A program made the position numbers and the translations under genes. 64,000 nt of DNA, from positions 28,491-92,490 of the forward strand of contig ML014178.1 in NCBI GenBank assembly GCA_003615045.1, in the 5' to 3' direction. Source of the DNA: Caulochytrium protostelioides (Eukaryota > Chytridiomycota > Caulochytriomycetes > Caulochytriales > Caulochytriaceae). Shown piece after piece: positions 52,641 through 62,900 of this stretch. The notes under the pieces are model-generated. The model was not told where the DNA came from. It did not search any database and was given only the letters and a program-made list of their open reading frames with translations. The stretch's first letter is position 1; every line of letters begins with the position of its first letter.

Positions 52641-53582
52641 TCACATCATGGGCCGCGACTCCTGCCAGAGCGTGCGGCCCGAGCACGAGCAGACCTTCTT
52701 TTCGTTCTCGAACGCGCCCGCCGACCGCGCGACGACGGCGGCAAGGGCGTCTGGCGCCGCGGGCCGGCCGAGCTCGCAGGCGGCGAGCGGCGCGACGACG
52801 AGGCTGCGGCCGATCAGCTCGCTGACCGGGAGCCCGGCGACCTCGGCGACGAAGGCCGCTTCGCCGCGTGCGTCGACCTCGAGCGCGCCGATGAGCCGCT
52901 GCGCGGGCCCGATGCTCGCGACGCCGTCGGCGAGGTTCCCATACGCATGGAGCGCGATGCCCCACGGCGTGTGCGGGGGCAAGCCGTGGACGCTGAGGTC
53001 GACGAGGGTCGTGCCGGCGGCGTCGAGGCCGACGAGCCGCGCGAGCCCGCGGTTGTTGTGCTGCGCCCAGCCCTCGGCGCCCGGAAACGCCTCGAAGATG
53101 CACGTGGCGGCGCCGAAGGACGCGCCGTCCGGGCCGAGGACCTGGGCGCCTCGGAAGATAACGGCGGCGCTACCCGCGGCCGTGCCGGCGGCATCGGGCC
53201 CCGGCACGCCGGGTGGCAGCGGCAGCGCCGTCGACGACGATGCAGCCGACGGATGGATCGTGGTCTGGGTCACGATGTGAGAAAGCACGCGGAGCAGCAC
53301 CGACGGCGCCGTGTGGCCCTCCACCGCGAGGGTTTCGCGGGCGGCATCATAGCGGACGGCACGGATGTGGGGAAGCTGCTGGAGGGTGGCTAGGACGGCG
53401 TTCGACTGCGAGCGCGACTGGAAGCGCAGGGCGAAGTGGGTCCGAATCACAGCGGCCAGTGGCGCCGTCGCCGTGAGCGGCGCCGGAACGGCCACGGGCG
53501 CGCCGGACCACGAGGGGGCGGGTGAGTGCTGAGCCAGCATGGCGACTGCCGAGACGAGGGAGACGACGACGACGCGAAGCAA
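52641..53582 (-). CDS. CCS1: copper chaperone for superoxide dismutase (CCS1)
   Basis: 313 residues. Domain I is an HMA-like fold at about residues 48-105 (HFALRFQ to VLLRVLS). Domain II is SOD-like at about 135-280 (NNRGLARLV, LVDLSVHGLP, LHAYGNL, ELIGRSLVV). Domain III at the C-terminus reads ARSAGAFENEKKVCSCSGR then TLWQE, a close match to the Ccs1 end, with the C-x-C copper-transfer motif intact. CCS loads copper into Cu/Zn-SOD1 and oxidises its disulfide in the cytosol and mitochondrial intermembrane space. Odd: in domain I the M-x-C-x-x-C copper site is gone. By alignment the family MTC-x-x-C position reads FQSRSQ, so both cysteines are lost, while the surrounding HMA residues are kept. 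The first 40 residues are hydrophobic and Ala/Pro-rich; the true start, or an upstream exon, is uncertain. Confidence 0.85.
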   Translation of the reverse strand: MLRVVVVSLVSAVAMLAQHSPAPSWSGAPVAVPAPLTATAPLAAVIRTHFALRFQSRSQSNAVLATLQQLPHIRAVRYDAARETLAVEGHTAPSVLLRVLSHIVTQTTIHPSAASSSTALPLPPGVPGPDAAGTAAGSAAVIFRGAQVLGPDGASFGAATCIFEAFPGAEGWAQHNNRGLARLVGLDAAGTTLVDLSVHGLPPHTPWGIALHAYGNLADGVASIGPAQRLIGALEVDARGEAAFVAEVAGLPVSELIGRSLVVAPLAACELGRPAAPDALAAVVARSAGAFENEKKVCSCSGRTLWQESRPMM

Positions 53583-54800
53583 GGGCGATACCGAGGGACG
53601 CAGACCACGTCAATCGTGCGTGAAGTTCGTGAGGTTCTTGCGAAGCGCGTGAGGCAGACCACCGCGCTCCACGGCGCCAGGATGGCCAGCAGGCCGCGTG
53701 AGACGATCCGCCTCTGGCCGAGGCGCACCCCTTCCATGCCGTCCTGGATTCATGCGTCGTGCCTCGCTTGATCGCCACGGCCCGACAGTGGCGAGCCATC
53801 GTCCGCGACCGCCTCTGCCTACATCCATGGCGCCTGTATGCCCCGCTGACGTCGATGCGTCGCATCCGGAGGCGAGGCCCTCGCTCGCCTTCGCTGGCAC
53901 GTGGCCGTTCCGGCGGTCCTCCGCCCCCCGTAGCACTCTGCGGCCGCGCCGCGCCGCGCCGCGCCGCGGGGCGAAGGCGCCGTCCGCGAGGGCCGCGAGG
54001 GCCCTGGGCTGGGGCGGACCCTGCGCCCGCCGCGACCGCACCCGGTGTGAACACCTTCGCCATGGAATCACGAGGACGCTGCGGGAGATCCCTGGGCCGC
54101 CGTGGCCGCCGTAGCATCGAAGGCTGCCGTGGCCGCCGTAGCATCGTAGGCCGCCGTCGCCGCATTCGCCTCTGTCCCCGGCACCCGCCCCCCCGAACGC
54201 CGTCCGCGGTGGACGCATGCCATGCTGGGCTGAGAGGGGGCCGCGCGGCGGCCGCCGGCGCCGGGCGGACCCTTCGCTGCGTGCTGCGGCGCGCCATCGC
54301 GGACGCCGCCGCCGACGCCGCCGTCGACGCCATCGACGCCATCGACGCCACGATGCTTGCGGCCGCCGGGACGCGGGGAGACGGGCTCGGATCCCTTCTG
54401 CCGCGACAGCGCATGCGTCGGCACGTGGCGACGGCGGCACCGGCAACGGCACCGGCACCGGCGGAAGCCTTGGCAGAGGCAGCGGCCGCAGTGGCAGGGG
54501 CCGTCACCGCCGCCGGACCAAGGGGCGCCCTGGCCAGGCAATGCAGCATCGAGACGGCCATTCGAGGATCGAAAACAGCCCGTTGGCGCTGCCAGCAGCG
54601 CTTGCAGAACGGGGGCAGCGAGGGCCATTGAGGCAGGAGCCGCCTGCGTGACACCGCCGCTGCTGCCGCCGCTTCCGTGACGCTTCCGCCTCCGTTCCCC
54701 TCCATTCCGCCATTCGGTATCCGCTCGCGCATCGCGCGTTCTGCCGCGCGTCTCTCGCATCATCATCCTCTTGATCTCCCGCGTCGTCCTTTGCCTCAGT
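53583..54800. other. intergenic, GC-rich, nothing recognised
   Basis: Divergent promoter region between CCS1 and LSM5. Contains GCCGCCGTAGCATCGAAG/GTAG-type short repeats at 54095-54155 and GACGCCATCGACGCC repeats at 54325-54350. Long frames on both strands are low-complexity and unsupported. Confidence 0.4.
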
Positions 54801-55365
54801 ATGGCTACCGGCGGTTCCGTGCTCCCCTTGGGTAAGGTACCCTCGACTGGCTCGCGATCTCCCGCGTAGGCATGTTGCCAGCGCCCCCGCCCGTCACGGG
54901 CATCTACTGCGGCGCTCGTTGCTTATTGTGATCGAGAGGGGACTCATCTTTCGTTGGCGCTTTCTCCGTGCGGGCTGATGGTCGCGATGTTGCCGGGCAT
55001 CTCTAGAACTGATCGACAAATGCGTCGGCTCCAAGATGTGGGTGCTCATGAGCAACTCACGGGAGTACGTCGGCACGCTGCTTGGTTTTGATGACTTCGT
55101 CAACATGGTGCTGGAGAACGTGACCGAATACTACACGCCGCCCAACGGCGAGCGCGAGGTCGCTCAGATGCAGCAGATTCTGTTGAGTTCACACCAGATC
55201 GCCATGTTCATCCCTGGCGGCGAGTAAGTACCCCGTCTCTTCTACAACGCCCGTCTCTCGAGGTTAGCCCGTCGACTCACCCTCTTGCTCTGACGCCATT
55301 CGTCTTTCTTGCTGAAACCGTCTGCTAGAGGCCCCGATAGCAGCCCGGTCACGGCGGCCACATAG
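54801..55365 (+). CDS. LSM5: LSm5, U6 snRNA-associated Sm-like protein, three exons
   Basis: Exons 54801-54831, 55007-55223 and 55329-55365 join to a 94-residue protein (human LSm5 has 91). The introns are 175 and 105 bases; they start GTAAGG and GTAAGT and end TCTAG and GCTAG. Splicing creates SVLPLELIDKCVGS at the first junction and PGGEGPD at the second, matching the LPLEL-x-DKC-x-GS start and PGGEGPEV end of LSm5. The Sm1 motif is REYVGTLLGFDDFVNMVLEN and the Sm2 region is QILLSSHQIAMFIPGGE. LSm5 is one of seven subunits of the LSm2-8 ring, which binds the U6 snRNA 3' end in the nucleus, and of the LSm1-7 ring, which promotes decapping in the cytoplasm. The unspliced reading from ATG 55036 would lose the first strand and the true C-terminus. 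Confidence 0.95.
54832..55006 (+). other. LSM5 intron 1
   Basis: 175 bases with GTAAGG donor and CTCTAG acceptor. It splits a Glu codon, and removal restores the LSm5 N-terminal helix. Confidence 0.9.
55224..55328 (+). other. LSM5 intron 2
   Basis: 105 bases with GTAAGTAC donor and CTGCTAG acceptor. Read unspliced, the donor creates an immediate TAA stop; spliced, it yields the conserved GGEGP end. Confidence 0.9.
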
Positions 55366-55623
55366 ACATCGTCTGCTGCAGCTTCTCCCCTCTTTTCATG
55401 CGATCGCCGCGCGCTCTTCTGTCATTAAATTGAATTCAGCTTTATCACATCCGAAAAGAAACAACGAGCGTCCTCCACCACCGCCATCCATCGCTACATC
55501 CACGGCGGCTGCATCGCATGCAGCATCCATTATGAGACGACGCGCGCTTGTCATCCGCAGACCCACGCGACAGATCGACCACGTGGTCACGCTTTGTTAA
55601 TTTCCGTGTTGGTGTCCGTTGAT

Positions 55624-56628
55624 TCACGCGTCCCAAACGCTGCCACCCTTCGACTGCCACAGACGCTTCTCGTCACGCTTCGGCATCCAGGTGAGGTGCG
55701 GAACCGCATCGAGCTCGCTCGGGCCCTGGTTGGCGCGAGGCGCCCGGACGGCGCCGGCCGACGCGCTGGCCGGGGTGCTGGCGGCCGTGCCGGCCGCCGA
55801 CGCGTCGTCGCTGTCGAGGCCGAGCTCCGCGGCCGCCGTGGCGGACATCGCTTTCGCGCGGAGCGCGCGCTGGCGCTGCGCGGCCTCCTCGGCAGTGACG
55901 GCGGCACGGGTCTGCTGGTGCGCGGCGAAGCGCTCGGCCTGCTGCTCGCGCTCGATCTGCTTGATCAGACGGGCCTTCTCCGCCTTGGCGGAGTTCTTCT
56001 GCGCCGTGCGCGTCGTGACCGGCGCCTTCTCGCTGCGCGCACCGGAGCCGAGCGAGTCCATCGACGACACCGAGGCGTTGCCGACGCCGTCGCCGCGGAG
56101 GGACGAGGCGGACGCAAACTTGGCCTTGGTCTTGGTGTCGTCCTTGGCGATCATCTGAATCATGCGTGTGTTGCTCGCGAGGCCGAAGGTCGGGTCGCCC
56201 GGCATCGGATCATGGGCCACGTACTCATCGTCCGAGTCGGTGTCGTACTTGAGCGCTTCCGGCGGCGGCGTCGATGTCTTGCTGCCAGCCTTCTTGCCGG
56301 CCTTGCCGGCCTTCTTGCCGGCCTTCTTGTTGGCGCGGCCAACGCTCGTGCGCGGCTGCGTTGACTCGGCCGTCGCGCCCTGGCTCGTCTGGCTCGACGT
56401 CGCTTTGCCGGCCTTCTTGCCCGACGCCGCAGTCGCCGACGCGCGCTTCGACGAGGGCGTCGCGCCGTCGTCGGCAAAGAGCGCCTTCATTTCGGCCAGA
56501 CGAGCCTGCGAGACCTTGCCCTGAGCGCCCTTCGGCGCGGGCGCAGCCTTGGAGCGGAGCAGCGTGACGGTACCGGCAACGGCGGCGGCGGCAATGCCGC
56601 CCGCCATCAGGTACCACTGGGACAGCAT
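55624..56628 (-). CDS. 334-aa membrane-anchored Lys/Ala/Ser-rich protein, unknown
   Basis: The N-terminus (LSQWYLMAGGIAAAAVAGTVTLL) is a single hydrophobic signal-anchor-like segment. It is followed by a basic, Lys/Ala-rich repeat-like stretch (GKKAGKAGKKAG, about residues 100-115), an acidic patch (YDTDSDDEYVAHDP), and a charged helix of Glu/Lys/Arg/Ala around residues 205-265. The C-terminus ends in a Trp-containing, conserved-looking block (PHLTWMPKRDEKRLWQS then WDA). The layout fits a single-pass protein of the ER or outer mitochondrial membrane with a long cytosolic coiled-coil tail. I do not recognise the family. It converges with LSM5, 258 bases away. Confidence 0.65.
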   Translation of the reverse strand: MLSQWYLMAGGIAAAAVAGTVTLLRSKAAPAPKGAQGKVSQARLAEMKALFADDGATPSSKRASATAASGKKAGKATSSQTSQGATAESTQPRTSVGRANKKAGKKAGKAGKKAGSKTSTPPPEALKYDTDSDDEYVAHDPMPGDPTFGLASNTRMIQMIAKDDTKTKAKFASASSLRGDGVGNASVSSMDSLGSGARSEKAPVTTRTAQKNSAKAEKARLIKQIEREQQAERFAAHQQTRAAVTAEEAAQRQRALRAKAMSATAAAELGLDSDDASAAGTAASTPASASAGAVRAPRANQGPSELDAVPHLTWMPKRDEKRLWQSKGGSVWDA

Positions 56629-59110
56629 GGCGTGCAGAATCGCCGAAGAAGAAAACGGGCAGACGCGTGGGGTGGACGATGCGCGACGCGACGCGTCAGT
56701 AGAGGAGAATCAAGAAGGATGACGCGTATGCAGGCACGCGCGGTGGGGGGGCCAGGGAAACTCTCGGGCGGCGCTGGGACACGCGAAGCGGCTCGCAGAA
56801 GAGAGGTCGCGGCGGAAGCAAGCGGCTCACCGCAAACGGGTCATATGCATCGGAACGGAGAGCGGCGCCCGACTTTCACGGCCAACCCATTTTTTTTTCT
56901 TGCGTCTTGGGCGTCCGCGGCACGCCTGCACGTGGGACCATCGCGGCGACCCGATGGCCGTCTTGCCTGGCCTCGCCCTGTTCCCGCGGCACGGCGCGTC
57001 CGACGATGCCATTGCGCGGCCGTCGGTCCGTGAAGACAACCGCCTTCCACGCCTTTCGCGACGGCGCGGGCTGGGGCCATGATGCTGGTGCTGGCGCGGG
57101 CGCTCGAGCAGGCTGGACGGGCGGCCGCCGTGGATGGTCGTGGATGGCCGGGGGTTTCAGGGGGACGCCATGCGACGGCGCGACGGCACGGCGCGACGGC
57201 ACGGCGCGGCAGCCAGCGCTGAGTGGCGCAGCACGACGAGACGGCGAAGCGACGAGGACGAAGCGCAAGGAGAGGGCGAGGTAGCGGGAGCGGCAGCGGG
57301 TGGCGCAGCACCGCGGGGGCTGGCTGGGGGAGCCGTCCAGTGGGCAGACGGCGGACGACGGCGGCGCCTCATGTCTCGTGCGAAGGTCGGCTTTCGACCC
57401 GACGGATGCGGCATATTCCTGGTCTTGGCATGATCCTCCGCATCTCGAAGGACAGTTGGAGGACGACGCTGGACTCTTCTGGGCGATGCTCGACTTCACC
57501 TCGAAAGTCCATCCTTTTGGTCCAGATTTTCATCACTTTCTGTCGGTTATTTTTGGATCACGAGTGCGATCGACGTGACGGGCACGACAACGGCTTCGTA
57601 GCCGCCGGCGGGACGCGGCTTCCGGGTTTCCATCGCTTTCCACCTTGGAAGAGGAATGAGCGCATGCGTCGGAGCCATGGAGCTGCCACGTGGGTGCCGC
57701 TGAGGGCCGCTGTTCTCTCGTCGCCCGTCTGCCGGCCGAGAGAGCGAACACCAAGGCAAAAAAATAGATCCCCATCGGATGCATCGCACGTCGAGGCGAT
57801 GCCATGCCAGGCGGCGAGCGCCACACGATCCAACTGCGGACCCGACGAGGCGTCGCCGAGTGTACCCTGGTACCAGCGCCGGGCATGCCCAAGTGGCCAG
57901 CACCGTCGCATCCGTGGTCCCGTTGGCGTCGGCGCCCGCTCTGGCCCCGCGCGCTGTGACAACGGATCATTCTGCTGAGGCGTTCACGGAGCGCCTGGGC
58001 TTTTCGACCTCCCGCGGCCTGCGACGGCCTTCGTTCCGCCACGGGTGTAGGCTTTCGGCATGCGGCGATGCGGCGATGCGGCGATGCTGTGGCGCATGGG
58101 CGGCCAGCTCCCGCCGCCGTCCCCCGGGGCTCCCTCGGAGCGCAGCTAGGCAGGCGACGGCTCGCCGCCGCGGCCGCCCACGTCCTCCCGACCCCGCGGG
58201 GGCTGCCCCGTGGCCCCGTGACTTTCTTGCCCGAGACGACGTGGCGACGATGGCGGCGACGGCAGCGACGTCTACGAACGATGGCGGCGACGCCGCACGG
58301 GGCCGGCGCGACCACCGGGCGACCGGTGGGGTCGGCGAGGACTGGGGAGAGCCTGGCCAGGCGTGCGCCGACGTCGGAGTCGGGGTCCGGGCGTCAGGGG
58401 TGCAGCGAGCACACGGGGCGTGTGCAGCGGCGGCCGCATCGGCATCGAAGGCGGCGCCGACGGCGGGAGCGCCGCTCGGACGAGGCCCAGTCCAGACGCC
58501 CGTGCGAGGGGAATGGACCGGAGCGCACGACGTCCGGCTTGGCGTCGGCACGAGCGGCTCGCCGGCGCGGCAGAGCCTCTCCGGGGGAGAACTCCCATGG
58601 AGGGGCCGGCCGACGGGCAGCCAAGCCGTCGCCAACCCACCAACGCGCGCGCCGGGGAGCCTATGTGGCCAATCGGCGGAGCGCACGACACCGCACGCCC
58701 TCCCACCGGCATCGGTATCGGCATCGACGTCGGCATGCGATTGACATGTTCTCGACACGGCTGATCCTCGCACCAACGAGGAGCCCGCCGCGCCGGTGGG
58801 GAAGGAGGAGGGAGAGAACAAGGGCGCCACCTGGAAATGCATCGAGTCCGCCTGGGCATCGTCTCGTGGGCATGCGAGCGACCCCGGCCACTGACACGCC
58901 GTCGGGACTCGACCACGTCTTGTCTATCGATCCAGGAGCAGGACGCGGAACTAGCCGGCCAAGAGCTTGCTCGCTTGCACGAGCATCGACACTGCTCATG
59001 AGCAGGCGGGCCCATCGGGACGCTCTTAGTTACCGCGTACTGGCTCATCTGGACTTCGACGGCACCACCGTCGACCCTGCGGGAAGACGAGGAACGTCTT
59101 CCGCTTCATA
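56629..59110. other. intergenic, GC-rich, no gene recognised
   Basis: About 2.5 kb with many overlapping chance frames on both strands, including one of more than 300 codons, but no motif, no codon preference distinguishing one frame, and no repeats beyond short GCGATG and CATCGG runs (58060-58090, 58710-58735). A short plus-strand frame at 57300-57578 has a more protein-like end (about 57385-57560), yet no match I know. Confidence 0.4.
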
Positions 59111-59928
59111 GCGTATCGCATCGCCTCCACGTGCATCGTACCCTCCCGTATTTTATCGCACCGTATCGTACCGCATCGTACTGTGTCACGTTGCAGTACC
59201 GAAACGGAACGAAAACGGATGGCATAGGAAGCCGCTTATCACCGAACCATATAACCGAGTCCCGTTTTAGTGTAAAGCTGTGCTTTCATTCGCATCGCAC
59301 AGCACCGTATTGACTGAGTTCTCAGGATTTTTGCCACGACCGCAGAATATTCCTTCAACCCTGGCCTTTTTTTTTGTTGCATCGCGACAGTATCGTGCCA
59401 ATTCCTTTCTGAAACCATCGGATTTTTGTCTTCTCCATTGATCTCCTGCCTCTAGCGAATCGAAGTTCGACAACGAGACTTGCCCCATTTGCTGCTAAGC
59501 AGATGTGTTAGCGATTTTTGGAAAGAAACTTAACTTGTTGCGGGTTTTGCCGAATGTGCTGATAGCCCGTACTCCGAAACGCCAGTCCTGTTTATACCGG
59601 TTCGTTACGAGCCATAACGATCTCGATCGTTTAGAGTCTCGGGTCTCGATCAAGCCCCCTCGATCAAGCCCTTGCGTGCCGTTCATACCTGTTGAGGAGC
59701 GGTCATTATCGCCTTATCAACGCACCTGTGGACTGCTTCAATTATAGAGGACTTTTTGTCTTTTGAATACGGTATATGGATCGAACGGCCGTCGTGTTTC
59801 CTGTTTGAAGTTGCATGGATTAAACGCTCGGCCGCTCACTTACGCTTATTGCCCAATACATCGAATAGTCATCCAGGGCCGACGCTTCATCCACTTGTCC
59901 CTGCTGGCGTATTTCCTAGCTATTCATA
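59111..59928. other. AT-richer region upstream of the CCCH zinc-finger gene
   Basis: GC falls well below the flanks from about 59130 to 59930. It starts with degenerate CGTATCG/CGCATCG motifs (59111-59190). Short frames on both strands are unrecognised. An in-frame TAG at 59917-59919 stands just before the zinc-finger gene's ATG. It may be promoter plus leader, or a third small foreign segment. Confidence 0.45.
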
Positions 59929-62900
59929 ATGACCGGACCACTCTCGCTATGGGTCGGGCTCGACCCCCCAAATGCGCGAGACTGCCACCACTTTGGAAGT
60001 TATAGACCCTGCCCGTCGGGCAAGAAATGCCGCTATCGACACTCGCCGACGGCCCGCAAGAATGCGGTCGCGTGCTCCAACTGGATGGTGTTCGGCACAT
60101 GCCCTGACGGCGTGCGCTGCAGCATGATCCATGACCACAGCGCCCTTGTCGCCGTGCGGCTCTACATGGTTGAAGAGTACGAAACGCCGCGGGCGCCGCT
60201 GCCCGTCGCGAGCGCAAGCCGTGACAAAGACGGCGCCCATAATCACCCGACGGCCGCCAGGGAGGCCGGTGAGACGGCGCGCGCGCTCGAAAAGAGCAAG
60301 GCGGGGCTCGACGGTACGGCCCTGGTTGTCGCGTGGCGTTCGGCCTCGGGCAAGGTCCGCGGCCCTCTCCAGGAACTGTTCCCAACGAAACTGTGCCCGT
60401 CCATGTTTATGCCCGAAAAGCGGTGCTGCGTGGACAAGCAGTGCACGCTCGTGCATGCCGATACGTCGGTCTTGCAGGAAGGCGAGTTCCGCTTCGATCG
60501 CATGGACGACGGCACGGCCGTCGAAGTGACCGGTCACCGCATGGCCTATGCCACCGTGCTCGGCGCTGCCTCCGTGGGCCTGTACATGTGCAAGTTGAAC
60601 GGCGAAATTATGACGTCCAGCGGCTGGATGTCCAGCGCGCTCGAGCACCACTTGCACATGGAGCGCGAGCTGGTCTGCGCCAAAGCCTTCGCCCAGGAGT
60701 TGCACGCTTGTCTCCTGGCAAAGAAACCGCTGTCTCCGATGCAACGCGCGTTTTACCAACTCCCCGCGGAGATCTTCACTTTGGCGTCGTCGCTGGCGTC
60801 GTCGGGTGCGTCGGCGGCCGCGCGCGTCGCCGAGGATCCGCCGACCACGCCGCCGGGGCCGCCGGCCTCCGTGGCACGGACGGTCGAGACTGATGATGAT
60901 CCGCCGCACAGCAGCGCGACCACCGGCGTTGGGACCTCGCCCGCCGCCTCGCCGGCGGTCGCCGCCGCCCCGCCGGAGCTGAGCGCGGCCCCATCGGATG
61001 CCCGGGTCTCGGGGGCCTCGACGGACGCGGCGCGCAACGCGGAAGCCGAGCGGGAGCTCATCCGCCACCTCGCCGAGAGCCTGGAGGGCGAGAGCCGGGC
61101 CGCGAGCAAAGCGAAAGCGACGCGCGCCCAGAAGGCGCCGCGCGTCTCGCACAACGCGTTTACGGCGCCGTCCTACTCGGGCCGCAAGCCGAGCGCCAAG
61201 GTGATGCCCGGGTTCCGTCGGTCGCCGGATCCCGTGTTTGTGGACGCGATTGAGGCCAGCGATCTCGACAGCCTCACGCTCTCTCAGCGTGACGCTCGCG
61301 ATCGCCACGACGACAGCGACAGTCGCGGCAGCAGTGACGGCCATAGCGACGACAGCGACGGCAGCGACGGCAGCGAAGTGGAGACCAGCTCAGAGCACGC
61401 GAGCAGTGACGCGGCCGTGCCCCTCGCCGGGTCCGGCCATCGGATCCAGTTCATCAAGGCCAGGGCGGCGGACGCGAAAACCCTGGAAGCGGCGAGGTCG
61501 CGCGCCATGACGGATGACGAAATGATCTGGGTCGCTTCTCTCACCGACTGCGCGCTCGGACGTGACCTCTGCTCCGACAGCGCGTGCCTGCGCCGCCATC
61601 CCGAGCAGTCGCTCGGCGTCTGTCCCGCCTGGGCTAACGGCCTTTGCGACCGCGCGTCCTGCCTGGCCGAGCACCCCCAGCTCTCGCTGAAGCACGCCAT
61701 CCGTCTGCTCGACAACGTGCATAACGGTTGCATCGCCGCCGTCCACCAAGTTCACAGGGACGATGTCGACACCAAGGCCGATGCCGGTACGGATGCTGAT
61801 GCCGAGACGGACACGGCAGCTGGCGACGCCATAACGACGCCTCAGCCAGTGACGGCCGGCCCCGGGGCGGGGACCTCTGCGCTCGCTGCGCCAACGGCAG
61901 TGGCGACCGCGGCCTCGGGGACCGTCACGCCGCCGGCGTCCACGTCGGCGTCGCGTGTGACGACCCCGGCGCCCGCCGTGGCGGCCGACTCGTCGTCTGC
62001 CCGTGGTGGCTCACCAGCCACCGGATCCAAAGCAGTTCGGATGGAGCCCTCGCCGAACGCCTCGCCGGGGCCAATTTCCTCGCGTGAGACCGCATCGCCG
62101 GCCGCCACGAATGCCACGAAGGCGTCCAAGGCGTGGAACGAAGCCAAGGACGCGTCGCTTCTGAAGCTGGCCGCACGCAACGACGGCAAGGAGCCCGCCG
62201 TTGTGCACCACGTCGTCACGGCAACGACGCCGTTCCGTGAGGCCGTGAAGCCTCTGACGGACTGCCGGTACTATCTCGACTACAGCTGCCGTCGCGAAAG
62301 CTGCGACTACCGCCACAACAACGAGGCCCGGCGCAGCTGCACGGACTGCCCCGTCTGGATGAAGGGCGAATGCACGAACATTCGCTGCCCGCGGTTGCAC
62401 CCGAACCGGCAGGGCAAGTGGGCGTTTTCGAAGCGCGCCGTCGAGCCGTCGACCCAGGCGGCCGCCCCAGCGGCCGGGAAGGACCCCGCCGATTGCGATC
62501 AGCCCTCGGAGCTGGGCGCCGACGACGTCGTCATTGTGACACCTGAGCTCTATGATGGCAGCCGCTTCATGGCCGTGCGCGCGCTGACTGACTGCAAATT
62601 CTATACCTACAACAACACCTGCCGACACAACGGGTGCTTATTCCGCCACCATGCCGTTGCACGCGAAAGCCGCCTCCCCTGCCCGGACTGGGAGAAGAAT
62701 CGGTGCTACAACCGGAATTGCCCCCGCCAGCATAAGGCGCCCACTGGGACGTGGGTTCTCTTCACGGACGAGAATCCGGGTCCCGACCTCGCTTCGGTGA
62801 ACCCCACGGTCCCCGTGGTCCGACGGGCCCCGACGACGGAGGCTGACTTCCCGCCGCTGGCGCCGACCAAGCTCAAGGCAGCCTTAACTAAAGGGGTGGC

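Noticed and set aside
53347-54732. 461-codon minus-strand frame overlapping CCS1
   Set aside because: Its overlapping part is out of phase with the clearly conserved CCS1 protein, and the rest is Ala/Arg low complexity.
57300-57578. Short plus-strand frame with a protein-like C-terminal half
   Set aside because: No start context, no domain and no neighbouring exon found; kept only as a remark in the gap entry.
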